Positions 11,700-24,368 of a DNA stretch of 64,000 bases are shown here, piece by piece. Position 1 is the first letter of the stretch; each line of letters opens with the position of its first letter. The position numbers were made by a program, and so were the translations under genes. The stretch lies in assembly GCA_015680685.1 (NCBI GenBank), contig MNCI01000141.1, positions 1 to 64,000 on the forward strand. The letters are read 5' to 3'. A model generated the notes under the pieces. It did no database searches and was not told where the DNA came from. It saw nothing but the letters and a program-made list of their open reading frames with translations. This DNA is from Gnetum montanum (Eukaryota > Streptophyta > Gnetopsida > Gnetales > Gnetaceae).

Positions 11700-13300
11700 A
11701 CTTATGTAAATATTTAATATGGAAACAATGCTTATAGCATAAAATAACAATTATTAAATGCAAGGAAGTGAAAATGATGTAGAATGTGATGATAAGCAGG
11801 AAAATAAAGCAAACTAGAGTTATGAAATGCACCGCTTCAAGATTACAGCTTTACTTTATCAAGATGGATACAATTGGTTGCGCAATCGGTTGTGCAACAT
11901 TGGGAAGCACAGAGATTCCAAAAGTAACCAAGACGTTCAAAGCAAGCCAACTGTGCCCTTCAACATGCACTTAAAAGCCAATAATGTGAAATGCTACAAA
12001 GCCAAATTGTTGATTTTGTTAACAAATTGCTAATTTTTTTTGCCAAACACCAGAATTGCTAACTTTTTGCTTAGCAAGTTTTGCCAAAATTTGTCAAATT
12101 TTACAACCCTTTGAGCTTCGCTAGTCGGGGTATTTATAGAGCTAGGAGCACATGAGAAATGCAGCCTAGATGCCACATGTTCTGGACCTGCGAGATGTTG
12201 ACATGTCCATGCTGCATGGATATGCAAAGCTTATTGATGAGCCTGTCATGCTGCAATCATGCTATCGGGACTAGAGATGCTGGGATTAGGTGTACCAATG
12301 ATGTAGACAAGGAGTGAAGTATACTAATGTAGCATAGCTGCCTGCTACGTTGTGGAGCATAGCATGTTGGCGTAGCATACCTGCTTGCTATGCTGTGCTA
12401 CGCTATGTAGCGTAGCATAGTGTAGCCACCAGTTCTAAGAATAAATTTGCATTGGAGTTAATTGCATGTGCTAGAATCCTTTGAAGTGTTTTGGCTGGCT
12501 CTGCATGTTTGCTATGCTATGCTACGCTATGTAGCATACCATACTGTAGCATTTGACTTTAACTATGATTTGCATTTAAGATGTAAACATTTGTTTCAAG
12601 ATCATGCTAACAATCTGCAACCTTTGCTCTTTATGACGTGAAGCTTTTGAACTTGCTAATCCTCCATTTCGAGACGCATTNTGACGTGAAGCTTTTGAAC
12701 TTGCTAATCCTCCATTTCGAGACGCATTTTGTCATTCTTGCAACATTGCTATGTTGTGCTGTGCTATGTAGCATAGCATAGCGTAGCAGCCAACATAGCT
12801 TACTTTTTGCTTAATCTACCACTTTTCTAGTAAGAGGAGCTTTTCTGAAGGACTTGAAGTTAAACAAGACAACTGGTTTTGAAGGCTGGAGTGCTTGCTA
12901 AGTGCAGTTGGAATCACTAGGCAAGCTGGACCTTTTTGTTTTTCCTTTGCTACACTGTGTAGCATAGCATAGAGAAACACTTTGTCTTGCAACAGTTTGG
13001 TCGCTTGAGCAACTATCTTCTGAGGCCTGCTATGCTACGCAGCGTAGCGTAGCATAGCAAACTTCTTGACTAGAAAACCTACCAAACTGTTTTGTTGATC
13101 TTGAGCATCGTCAACAACCCTTAGCATGCTTTCTCAATAAACTGTCAGCCGGTTAAATTTTCCCTGCTAGACAGTTTAAACTCAGAGCATCCATTTCCTA
13201 TCAAATAGTCATGAGGCTCCACTTGTGGGAATGTTTGCCTCATTTCCAAGACTCTGGTGAAGCAAGAATGCCTTGAAAATTTAGGGTGTTTCAATGCACA
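11700..13300 (-). repeat. 5' LTR of Tat-like element F
   Basis: On the minus strand a TATA box (CTATAAATACCCC, near 12128-12140) separates a long U3 (12150-13300) from R/U5 (11700-12120). U3 holds five clusters of imperfect palindromes built from GCTATGCTACGC and GCGTAGCATAGC, at 12328-12427, 12511-12551, 12747-12790, 12949-12973 and 13028-13059. The outer limit near 13300 is set only by the start of the inverted gag piece. A single-N duplicate lies at 12634-12728. Confidence 0.5.
12634..12728. other. single-N join flanked by a 47-bp duplicate (assembly artefact)
   Basis: 12634-12680 equals 12682-12728, with one N at 12681. This is the same signature as the joins at 10899 and 48673. Confidence 0.8.
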
Positions 13301-13329
13301 TACAAATACAAGTCTAAATTAGTCCTTGG

Positions 13330-14205
13330 TGGCATCAATCTATGGTATTCTGGTGGATAGTAGTATGGGGTTTAAACTATCACATTCGTTGGTAAGACTA
13401 GATGCTGGACATAGTATCCATAAGGATTAAGTTGTTGATATGGATACTATTGGCACGATGGTGGCATGGCCCATGATTGAGGCTATTACCACTATTGATA
13501 ATATTGTTCATATCTAGCTATTTAATTCAGCTATCTCTCACGTGCTTGGTCGGTATATAGACAACTTCTTGACTATTGATCATGCTTTGAGTTTCCATAA
13601 GGGTTCATTATCATGATCAAGTTCGTATTCTTTGTTGTAGCTATGACCCCTTCTATGCTCATTCCTTTCTTAATCCTCTCTTCTATCTCTTCTTCTCCTT
13701 CTTTCATGCTCTTCATCTTTTGAATCAAAGTACCTTGAATATTTTCCATGATAAGCATGATTTTACCTTTCTTTCGTATTAGGGTCCTTGTACTTTCATC
13801 TTCTCCTATTAGAGTCCTCGAATGATTGTGATAAGATAGGTGAGATGGTAGGAGAATAGTGCTGGTTGGTTCTCCTTTCATGACTCTTGTGATTTTCTCT
13901 GTAACATTTGATAGGAACCCTTGGCCTAGAGTCTCACTTGTATATTGAATTAGTAGCCTCCTCCTCGTGTGTCTCTACTAGAGTAGAATGAAGTTGGGTT
14001 TTGACAAGTTCCTCTAGTTTGATGACAGGTGTCTTTGAAGGCTCCTCATGATACTAGTGGAGTTTTTTTAAAATAAATTAATTAGCATCAAGTTTTTCTA
14101 TGATAATAAAAGTGTTCATTTACTTTCCTTTGCTATGTATATGTTTGATCTCCATAGCATCATTTCTTCTCATATGCTCCTTTGTGGATTCATAGGGTCT
14201 CATCA
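13330..14205 (-). pseudogene. inverted Ty3/gypsy gag fragment
   Basis: Reverse-strand reading from 14205 matches copy A gag from about 5753 (RPYEST/YKE, then the acidic-Arg region). It ends in a Pro/Gln/Tyr-rich tail (YPYQQLNPYGYY, near 13400-13450) comparable with YGYYFQQ in D near 33500. The central gag core and zinc knuckle are deleted. It abuts plus-strand pol of element B at about 14207-14250, so gag and pol point away from each other. Either an inversion inside B or the end of a separate copy would explain it. Confidence 0.65.
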
Positions 14206-14249
14206 TGTGTTGAGTCGCCTGATACCATTTTTGAATCTAGTCCAAATGA

Positions 14250-17200
14250 CCGAATGGGTATAAGGAACCTCACCTTGAAAATCTCCAAGGAAAATGAATT
14301 TGGATGGTTAGAGAAGAAGTGTGTTCCATGCATCATGTATAGTGATAATGGGTGGAATTTTGTGCAAAAAATCTAGTCCATTAAAAGTACATTCATCAAA
14401 GCATGCACTCAGTGTGCACAAGAAAAAAATATCCAAAGGTGCCTATATGTAGTAGCCATAAAATACTCTGACAATAGCACATTATGCATGGAACCAACTA
14501 AGAGCCTAACATGTGCTTATGTTAAAGGCATGGATGAACTTGAGCAAGTTAATTACTAACTCTTTGATGATGAAAATGATGATACCTATTGGGGAGAGTT
14601 GGGAATCCTTGATAATTTTAAGCAAGAGCCTCTAGAATTAAAAACTCTACTAGCTAGCATGGAGTATGCATTCTTAAATAATGACAAGTCGATTATCATC
14701 AATGCCAAAATTGCTTCTGAACAAAAAGAAAAGCTGTTGAAGGTGGTTAACAAATGACCAATAACCTTTTCTTGGTCATATCCTGAGCTGAGTAGAGTCA
14801 ATCCAAGGATTTTTTATCATTGCATCTACATCAACCCAACCATGAAGCCAAGAAGGTAACCACAAAGGCAAATAAACCCCAAATTGAAGTAGATTGTTAA
14901 GAAGAAAATAGAACAACTCCTTAAGGTAAGGTTCATCTATCCCATCATGGATAGTGAGTGGGTTAGCCCACTTGGAATTGTATCAAAGAAATGTGGCAAG
15001 TGGTAGGTCTGCATTGAATTCAACTTGTTGAATATGGCAACATTTACCCATTGTCATTTTTGGATCAAGTGTTGGATACCATATTTTAGCATTGCTATTA
15101 TAGCTTCTTAGATGGTTATAGTTGCTATAACCAAATACAAATTGCACTAAAAGATCAAGCCAAGGCAACATTCATGAGTCCCTAGGGAAATTTTGCATAT
15201 TATAAGATTCCATTTGACTTATGCAATGCCCCTACAACATTTCAATGCCTGGTCCTTAGTATTTGCCAATAGTAGATTGGTAGTGGGGTAGATGTCTTCA
15301 TGGATGATTTTTCAACCTATGGGGCTACATTTGAGCAAGCCCTAGATCACCTTAAGTAAGTTCTAAAAATATGTGTTGAAACAAATCTTAGGCTCAATTG
15401 GTAGAAAAGCCATTTCATGGTCTAGGAAGGCATAGTATTGGGGCACATAATTACTCAAGCAGGGATTAAGGTAGACCTAGAAAAGATAAGGGTCATCCAA
15501 GGAATTACACGTTAACTAGAGACAGTTAAAAACATCCAATCATTCCTTGGACATACTAGCTACTATTGACAATTAATAGAGAATTTCTCTAAGATCACAA
15601 AGCTATTGGTCAAGCTTACAAAGAAAGATGCTCCATTTATGTGGATCAAAGAGCATGAACATGCATTTCAACTACTGAAAGAAAAACTCATAGAAAATCC
15701 AATTCTACAAGCACTAGACTGGTCCAAGCCATTCCACATAATGATGAATGAATCTAATTATGCTCTAGGAGTCATGCTTATGAAGATGGACAATAAGAAA
15801 TGTCCATATTATATCCATTACGCTAGGTAAAGCATTGTGGGTGCATAGTTAAATTAGACCAAAACTGAGAAAGAATCAATGGAAGTTGTGTATGCTGTTG
15901 AAAAGTTTAGGCACTATGTGCTTGGTTATAAGGTGTTTTTGCACATAGACCGTAATGCCATCCACTTCCTAATGAACAAGCTGATGGTGAGCCCTCATAT
16001 CATATGGTGGTTCATAATCTTAATGGAATTTGATCTCACAATGATAGATCATAAAAGGACTGAGAATGTGGTCACTAACCACATCTCTCAATTAAGATGG
16101 AATAACAAAGAGGATGAGAGCCCACTCTCTGATCAATTTTCAAATAAACTCTTCTTTACAAGAGCAATAAATGACCAAGTGCCTACTAAAAGAACATGGT
16201 AAAATGGCACCCTCACTTACCTTCTCACTTAAGAGATGCTACAAGATATAGAATTTAGGAAGAAACAATAGTTTCTTCATCAAGCAAAGTACTTCATTGA
16301 AATCAACAGATACCATTATAAGATGTGCACCAATGGCCAAGTTCATTGGTGTGTCCTTGATATGGATCAACTACATGTTTTCCAAGATGCTCATGAGGGC
16401 CCCTATGGAGTCCACTATGTTGAAAGATGCATGACCATAAAAATTCTGATGGTATGATACTATTCACCTACAATCCTCAGGGATGCCCACAAATTTTTTC
16501 GATCTTGTGAACATTATCAACAAGATCGTGAGATGATTGCATGAATGGAGGGTTCTCAATAGTGGATTCAACACTAGAGCCCTTTGACATTTGGGGCATA
16601 GACTTCATGGATCTCATCACACCCATGTCCAATGGAAAGGTATATATTATCATAGTAGTCAACTACTACACCAAATAGGAAAATGTAGCAGTCATCATCG
16701 ACATCATCCATTGCTACTTGATTTATACAAAAAAATGTTGTAAACAGGTTTGGGGTGCCTTGTGTACTAATTTCTAACAATGAAACTCATTTCATATGTG
16801 CCACTTTTAGAAAGTTGATGCAACACTTAGGGGTTGAACATAAATTAACAACACCCTATCACTTCTAAGCCATTGGTCAAGTAGAGATAACTAACATGGA
16901 GATTACAAAGATCCTAATAAGGACCATAAGCAAATATAGGATAGATTGGAGCACAAAACTAAATGATTCCCTATGGGCCTACCACTTAACATGAAAACTC
17001 CCTATTGGCTACTCTCCCTATGAGTTAGTGCATGGAAAACTTCCAATATTTCCAATTGGATCCAAGCTCCATACACTCTCAATACTGAATCTTGACCTAA
17101 GTCAGGCCAAAAAGAAAGACTAATCAACCTCAACATGCTAGATGAAAACCAATTAGTGGGCCTATCTTTGAATGAAGTGCACAAGGAATTCAATAAGAAA

Positions 17201-17480
17201 TGACATGACTTGAGAATATGGAAAGTAAAATTCTAACTAAGAGATAAAGTTCTCTACTAGAACCCCACACATGTACAATAGAAAACTAAGTTTCAAATGT
17301 TGTGGGAGGGACCTTACATAATATTTTCTTCTAGGGCCATGACCACATACAAACCTGAAAGCCCAAATAAAAAGAAGTTGGTCAAGATCCAATAAGCAAA
17401 GTTTTTCCATGAGCCCAAGTAAGCTAGTACAACAAATACCTCAATGAATGGACATCCATGTTCAATTTTTTGGATCTCCT
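14250..17480 (+). pseudogene. Ty3/gypsy pol of element B (protease end, RT, RNase H, integrase)
   Basis: Domains follow in normal order. The protease tail comes first (GIRNLTLKISKENEFG, 14250). RT follows: [53 protein letters not shown] (FMDD near 15300) and SHFMV.EGIVLGH. RNase H gives KPFHIMMNESNYALGVML, CPYYIHYAR, EKFRHYVLGYKVF and ENVVTNHISQL. In integrase, GPYGVHY and CEHYQQD mark the zinc finger, then GVPCVLISNNETHF and VHGKLPIF. Many TAG/TGA/TAA codons stand at Trp or Gln positions. RT keeps its catalytic Asp pair, while integrase has DNGTHF changed to NNETHF. The wording (PYYIHYA, QEFDL-type tail, no chromodomain) is Athila/Tat-like. Confidence 0.85.
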
Positions 17481-17489
17481 CCTTCCAAC

Positions 17490-17513
17490 TCAATCATGGG
17501 GGAGATGGCCATC
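17490..17513 (+). promoter_or_regulatory. polypurine stretch after pol of B, target site of element C
   Basis: ATGGGGGAGATGGCCATC follows integrase. D has ATGGGGGAGATGGCCACC at the same place (37489-37506). It is purine-rich but lies before a long 3' spacer rather than an LTR, so it may be an internal polypurine tract. Element C begins at 17514 after the target word CCATC (17509-17513). Confidence 0.55.
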
Positions 17514-18397
17514 TCATGAGTCATGATTTGTCTGGCCTTGATATCAGAACCTTGATATCGAAGCCTTGTTATTAGAGCCTTGACATCAAATACTTGATGT
17601 CAAAGCCCAAGACACAATTTTAGATATCTAACGTTGTGGGATATATGTCGACCTATAAATATAGTGCTTGGGATCATGATTTTGAGTAGTTTTGCATTAG
17701 TTTTTCATAGTTTTATTAATAGAGTATCCAAAATCTTGTAGTTTTATTCCATAATCTTAGAGAATAGTTAGTGAGTGCCCACAGAGTGGATCTGAGTCAG
17801 TGGTACGAAGTCTTATTTGAGTGGCAATGTACCTAGACATATTCCATGAATGGCAATAAGATCAAGATTGGTTCTTATTTATTGCAGCACTTTGACTTAG
17901 ATTAGATTTACTTTTCAAGCAATTTAATTTTCATGTACTTATTTAATATGTACATTTTCATGGACATTAATTAATTAAACACATAAGTACAATCACTTCG
18001 AGCATCTGTATGACTCTTGGTAATCCCAACAACACTTAATGTTTAGTAACCCAGCAACGTTATATGTGTTTAGGATGTGCACTGGAAGTGTGTTAGGGTG
18101 GTTGATTATTAATTAGCAATTATATTAGTTTAACTGATGATAAATTAAACCTATTATAAATTTAGTTTCAACCTATTATTAATTGTAGAACCATAAAATA
18201 TAAAAATCATATGCCTCACTTTGGACTAAACCATATGTGACAAAGCTACCACTAGTCCAAGTGGGAAGATAGCGAACTATGATCAAGGCATAGTGATCTA
18301 GATTCCACTACTAGTCCCACCCATGGAATTTGAACAGATTGTGTGCAAATGCTTATGATTCGTATGGTTGAGCATATGGGTACCTCACTACTCATCA
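17514..18397 (+). repeat. 5' LTR of element C
   Basis: 884 bp, starting TCATGAGTCATG (one substitution from TGATGAGTCATG in the 3' copy) and ending CTACTCATCA. The TATA box CCTATAAATATAG is near 17652. It carries an extra block of roughly 25 bases near 17580-17610 (GACATCAAATACTTGATGTC, itself an inverted repeat) that the 3' LTR lacks. Confidence 0.9.
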
Positions 18398-18398
18398 T

Positions 18399-18416
18399 TG
18401 GCACCATTGCTAGGTA
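18399..18416 (+). promoter_or_regulatory. primer binding site of C, tRNA-Asp type
   Basis: TGGCACCATTGCTAGG follows the LTR by one base. It resembles TGGCGCCGTTGCCGGGGA and differs by G-to-A and C-to-T changes. Confidence 0.8.
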
Positions 18417-18529
18417 TGGTGCTAGATATCTAGATTAGTTATATTATACATGATTGCTATAAAGGTATTAACAATCTATATCTTAGAAAACATTAATATT
18501 TTAAATCACACACATTATCAAACAAAACC

Positions 18530-20480
18530 ATGTCTTCTTCAAACAAGACCAATGATGCATCGTATGATGAGAACACTCATAGAAGAAATGGTAGGATATC
18601 TACTGAAGAGAATCAGAGTGAACAACCTCAAGTAGGGATTTCCTATGCTCATTTATACCCTTACTACACTCAAAGACTACATTCAACTAGTGCAAACAAT
18701 CATAGAGGATATGAAGAAAATCCTAGATCAAGGAGGGCATCAAGGTCTAGGACCTCCTTTAAACCTAAACAAGATAAATCATAAGACCAAGGGGAGAACT
18801 ATAGGAGCCATGGTGATTCTCCTAGTTCTTCATATTACTCTTCCTCATTAACATCTAGTTCTAATGAAGATGAATGTAGGTACAAAGATAAATCTCTACT
18901 ATGAGGTCAAGATAAAGATAGAAATCAGACCCAAGGGAAAAATCAAAGATATCACAAGGAACATAGACAAGATCATCACAATTAAATGAATAGAAATAGA
19001 AATTTTCATCACAACATGTCTGATGATGAAGAACCCTTATTGGTCACTTAAAGCCTGATGGAGATCATAGAGGCATTTAAAATACCTCATAGGCATCGCA
19101 AGGATAGTCACTTACCTAGGCTTGATATAGATAATATTCCTAAATTTATAGGAGGATACAACTCAGATTCAAAACATCATATACAAGCCTTCCATGATGA
19201 CTATGCCTTGTACAATATTGAAAATGGATGGCAAAAGCTTAATCTCTTTCCTAGGACACTAATTGATGAAGCAGAAAGTTGGTATATATTGTTGGAACCA
19301 AGTTCCATTCACTAGTGGTCCACAATGTTGGAACTTTTTAATTAAAAATACCAAACCTATGTGAGGGTGTCCAACTTAAGGAGACAAATCCAAGAGTGGA
19401 AGCAAGAAAGTCATGAACCCTTGGATTTGGCCTTACATAGATACTATTCACTACTACATAGATATCTTAGCCATGATTTCTCTGAGGAAAGGAAACTTTT
19501 CCACATCATAGGTGGGCCTCATAATGAAACAAAGGAGATCCTTGAAATGTATGCTCAAGGTTGATTATATGAATTACAAGCCCATCAAATCTGAGTTGAT
19601 CAAGCATGTGGCAAAAGAAGAAGAAGAGCTATGCAAATGGGAGAATGTAGAGGAAAATAATAGGGACCCAACTCTGCAAAAGAAAAGCATCCATATCTAT
19701 GATAAGGAAAAAGAGGTAGCTCTTGATGAGGTGATTTTACAATAGACCTTGCAAATACAAAATATTATCATTGAGATTAACGAACATTTGGATAAGATGT
19801 CAAAATTGATAAACAAGAAAGTTAAAACTTGTGAAGAAATAATAGAAGAGAGAGCAACATAAAATAAATTAAGTGATCATAACAAAAGGAGGAAAAATAA
19901 CCAAGAAATAGCTAGAAATGTTTTTTTGGCAAGAAGGGAAAATGGCTGTAGAAGAAGAGGCTATAAACTCAACCACTGAAGAGGATGGTGGATGTGACAT
20001 TTGCCTACATGACCATCAAAAGGGCCATTGCCTAGTCTTGTTGCATCTACATGAGTATTGGGCCGATGCATTAAATTTGAAGTTTGTATAGAAGTACATT
20101 CCCAGGAGATTTCCTCTTTCATGCAATAATTTTACATAACCCCAAAACCAACCATAATATCTTGGGGGAACTTATTACTAGCCTCAACACTGGCATCAAC
20201 CGTAGTGGCAACAACCACAATCATGGCGGAGGTCACCACCAAACTAGCCATATTCTTCCTACCAAATGAAGCCACATGAAGATTATGTTCAACACCATGT
20301 TTCATCAACTAGTTCTACTTTCACCACCTCAAATCACTACTACCACTCTTCCAAATATCATTATCCTGCAACATCTTATACATGATCACCACTTCACACC
20401 TCTCACCCTACATCATATCCTCAATATTCTCATACTCACCTCCACCACATGTCACCTCCAAAAACATAGGAAGGTTTAGC
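18530..20480 (+). pseudogene. Ty3/gypsy gag of element C
   Basis: Start ATG at 18530 (MSSSNKTNDASYDENTHRR). An Arg/Ser/His-rich N-terminal region runs to about 19050. The gag core (about 19090-19750) reads PKFIGGYNSDSKHHIQAFHD, DYALYNIENGWQKLNLFPRT, DEAESWYILLEPSSI, SNLRRQIQEWKQESHEPLDL, LLHRYLSHDFSEERKLFHI. A zinc knuckle CDICLHDHQKGHC (CX2CX3HX4C) is near 19990-20030, then a His/Pro/Gln-rich tail. Stops and at least one frameshift near 19560 break it. Gag normally packages element RNA; this copy cannot encode a full protein. Confidence 0.8.
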
Positions 20481-20749
20481 ATCACAAAATCAATGATAGA
20501 ATGCCACTTGTGCTGGGAACATACACATAAATGATAATGCTAGTAGATCTCAACCAAAGTCTCAAAAATGTCCCTTCTAGAGGAAAGGCTGTAAGCCGAA
20601 GAAAAACACTCATGGACCTACTACATCACCTAAAATAACATAAGGCCAATCTGATGCAGCTATCTTCCTCATGAAAATGATGTCTCCTAATCATATGTAA
20701 AAGCGAACCATCACCACTCCAACACAAGACATAAATGATAAACCTATCA

Positions 20750-21290
20750 TTGTGGAGAGACAAAAGAATCCATGCATCACCAATAATGATAAAGGGTGTA
20801 GTTGTGGTTGGAAGTTCAAAATATTAACAAAACCCCTATATCAACCCACCATAAAGTTTAGGAATATGTGTGTCAGAAAAATCCAATCTACCTAGTAGCC
20901 ACTCAATCAAAAGACATCCAATGGCTTGAAAATGAGAATATAAAACTATTTCAAAGATGCATGGAGACAATTAATCTACTTATTAGTTCTAGACTTAAGA
21001 AAATGGACCAAAAAAAGGACTTAGATGCATATATCTTACACTTTGATTATACACCAAGAAAGGATATTAAACACAGAGACTTGAGAATTAAAACAAAAAA
21101 TCAATAAGGAAAAGTAAACATATCTGGACCCCCAAAATGAAAATACCTTTAAGTCTAGATGAAGATACATCTTTGAATGATCCAAACGATACTATCACCA
21201 ATGTTAGATGTGGTACCAAACAATTAATTAAATCAGCAATAGTAATAGATGGGAAACTAGTGGTGTATAACCAGGGGATGGTGTGATCCA
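20750..21290 (+). pseudogene. remnant of protease/RT junction region of C
   Basis: NDKGCSCGWKFKI (near 20790) corresponds to NDSGCHCVQKLW in D (34400) and DNGWNFVQKI in B (14345), the stretch after protease. A short frame at 20868-21107 continues without recognisable RT motifs. Near 21315 the sequence reaches CATGGGGAAGATG, the equivalent of the post-integrase polypurine stretch. RT, RNase H and integrase have therefore been deleted. Confidence 0.6.
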
Positions 21291-21299
21291 TCTCTTGAA

Positions 21300-23493
21300 T
21301 GTGTGACCATACGATTAGTCATGGGGAAGATGCTCTATCCTGGTTCAACTAATAAGTGTTTTTTACTTTTTTGTTTTACAATTTTTTATCATTTTCTTAT
21401 TTTCACTAAAATTTTTTTATTCTTCATATGTTTTCCATTTCTTAATATTTTTCTTTTCTTTATATTTTCTCTTTTCTTAAGTCATTATCTTTTTGTTTTA
21501 TGAATATATTTTATGTTTTGTTAATAAAATTGCTAAGTCATGATGTAGAAGTCAATGCTATGTGTTTGGTTTTTTGTGCTATGCTATCAACATGATTAGG
21601 TAAGTAACTGTGGAAAGCAGTGAGACCACCTCATCCATCCCTCTAGTTCTCTAAATAAAAGGTCTTTTTCATAGAAATAATTTGGTTCTTCTTTTATGAA
21701 ACTAAAATTAATCAATGATCATTGTATCTTTAAGAAAGAGGGAATAACCTAGTGGGAATGACAGAGGATGTGACCTCAAGGGAACTTGTTGGGTTCTTGT
21801 CTTGACTTCCTTCATGTGGTTTATGAATTCTCTTGAAATGTATCATTACTTCCCCATCGACCAATAAAAAGGAAGCTCTATGCATAGTGTGGTTTCCATA
21901 AAAAAAACACAAAAAAGGAAAGAAAAAAAATAAAAAATCAAAAACAAAAAAACAAAAACAATAATGGGAATTCAAAGCACACCCCTTATACACAATAATA
22001 GGCTACAAGCACTAGTTATGGGGTTGGAAAGACATGTTACCCATGCTTGAAGGTGCCCCTTTAACTAAGGCCCTTCCTTCCTTCTTCTCTTTTCTTTTCT
22101 TTTTAGAGTGATGATTGTTCCTTAAGGTGGTTGTGGACTCATGGTGGTTGGTAGGATGGAACAAATCAATGCAAGGTCACTATTCATGGTATGGACTTGG
22201 TCTAAACTTGGACAAATAGGTATGTTGATCATTTTCATCACACTTGTCATAAGAACCTATCATGGGCATGGTCAAGTACCTTACATCCTAATCTCTGCAA
22301 TCCCTTCTCATTCCATTATTCACCTCACTATGACATGTGATTATGAGCCTTTTAGTTTTGTGTAGTATAGTGCAACATCCTAACCATGGTAGTTGTGTGT
22401 TGTTTAGAACAAAGGCATGGTCTACATTCAACTTCCTGGGTGCCCACAGACATCTATAGAAGTGGTTATGAAAGGGCACTATGGTAGGAGCCTACTTTGG
22501 GGAGGACCCACTTGCATAAATTTTGTTGATCATAGCTTTGAACTAACCTTCATGTTTTCTAAACATCAATGACAATTTCTCTAAATTTATGCATGATTTT
22601 GGGACTACTTCTCATTTATTTCATTAATTTTTCCTACTTTTCTATTTCCATATCCATTAATATTTCTTGGCTATCTTCTAAATTAGACCTTTGGTTTTCA
22701 TTATTTAAAAACCTATGTGCTTTCGAAGTTACACTTATTAGTCATGGGGGCTAGGGATGCTTACTTTATAATTTTTAAAATTTTTCTAATATCCTATTTT
22801 TGAATATCATGGTAACTAATAGTAATTAATCAAAATAATGTGAACAACATAATGATTTTAGTTACCTCATAGCCTTGGGTAGAGTATGCTATAATCACCT
22901 TGTGCTTGAATGAAAAATAAGGGATCTGACAAGGGTTAACTATTAAGAAAAATTTACCATAGCTAATGTTGATCCTTTGATGACTACAGGTAATGCTAAA
23001 AGAAACATCTAAGAAATAAGGCCTTTCTCCAGGCATGAAAACAAAGGCAAGAGAGGGACAATGGAGGATATAACCATGGACACATCATAGCACGTACAAG
23101 ATAGCAGCTCAAGCTTTGCATGTTTGAGAGATCCATGGGACAATGAGAAGAAATTTTAATCCACCCTTCAAGAATGTTCTGCTTAACTAGAGAAGCACCG
23201 ACATAACAATCAAGATTAAAAGTTTACCACCACTAGCTACAACAAGTAGAGTCATCTTCAACAAATTTTTAAGGGCCTCTACAAATTTTATAATCTTCAA
23301 TGTCTACCAAGTCTTTTTATCACTCCATCATTTTGTATGCATCCACTTGAATAAAATGTTATAATGTGGAACTCAAAGTCAATCAATAGTTTGCATATAA
23401 ATCAATAATCCCATACTTTCCCAATATTGTGTAAGGAACTTGTTCCTCATTTTGTTCAACTCGAGGATGAGTTTTCATTCATTCGTGGGGGTA
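21300..23493 (+). repeat. 3' non-coding spacer of element C
   Basis: Starts with a T-rich tract and is collinear in patches with B (24400-25760) and D (37550-38840). Shared landmarks are the AGTGAG/AGTAAGTCCAC...CATCCATCC block, a CATGGTGTGGTTCCCAT block with an A-rich run, and TTTGGGGAGGACCCACTTGCAT near 22495. No ORF of note. It ends in the polypurine tract CGTGGGGGTA before the 3' LTR. Confidence 0.7.
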
Positions 23494-24368
23494 TGATGAG
23501 TCATGATTTGCCTAGTCTTGATATTGGAACCTTGATATTCGAGCCTTGTTATTGGAGCCTCAACATTGGAGCCCAAGACACAATGTTGGATATCTAACAT
23601 TGTAGGGTATACACTGGCCTATAAATATAGTACTTGGGCTCACAATTTTGAGTACTTTTTAATTATTTTTTCATAGTTTTGTTAATAGAGTAGCCAAACT
23701 CCTATATTTTTATTCTATAATCTTAGAGAATAGTTAGTGAGTGTTCATAGAGTGAATCTGAGTCAGTTGTATGAAGTCTTATTTGAGTGGCACTGTAGTT
23801 GGACATATTCCATGAATAGTAATAAGATCAAGATTGATTCTTATTCATTATCGCACTTTGGCTTAAATTAGATTTACTTTCCATGCAATTTATTTTTCAT
23901 GTACTTAGTTAATATTTACATTTTCATGCATGTTAATTCTTTAAGTACATAAGTACAATCACTTCAAGCATGTGTATGACTCTTGGTAATCCCAACAATG
24001 CTTAACATTTGGTAATTCAACAATGTTATATGTGTTTAGGATGTGCATGGGAAGTGGGATCAGATACTTATGTTGGGGTGGTTGATTATTAATTAGCAAT
24101 TAGATTAGTTGAATTGATTATAAATTGAGTTTTGACCTATTGTTAATTGTAGAACAATAAAATATAAAATAATAAAAATCATATGCCTCACTTTGAACTA
24201 AATCATATGTGACAAAACTACCACTAGTCCAAGTAGGAAGACAATAAACTACGATCAAGTCATAGCGATCTAGATGCCACAACTAGTCCCATCCATAGAA
24301 TTCAACTGGATCGTGCATGAATGCTTATGATTTGTATGGTTGAGTGTAGGGGTACCTTGTTGCTCATC
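23494..24368 (+). repeat. 3' LTR of element C
   Basis: 875 bp, from TGATGAGTCATGATTTGCC after the PPT to CTCATCA, followed by the target duplication CCATC. TATA box CCTATAAATATAG near 23620. Confidence 0.9.

Larger units (their letters stand above)
17514..24368 (+). mobile_element. Ty3/gypsy element C, two LTRs, inserted in element B
   Basis: 6,855 bp with 5' LTR 17514-18397, PBS, gag, a stub of pol, a 3' spacer, a PPT (GTGGGGGTA, to 23493) and 3' LTR 23494-24368. The target duplication CCATC stands at 17509-17513 and 24369-24373. Joining B across the insertion gives a sequence collinear with D's uninterrupted one (37493-37540), which proves the order of events. RT, RNase H and integrase are missing, so C is a non-autonomous deletion derivative. 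By eye the LTRs agree at somewhat under nine bases in ten, mostly differing by transitions, which makes it an old insertion. Confidence 0.9.
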
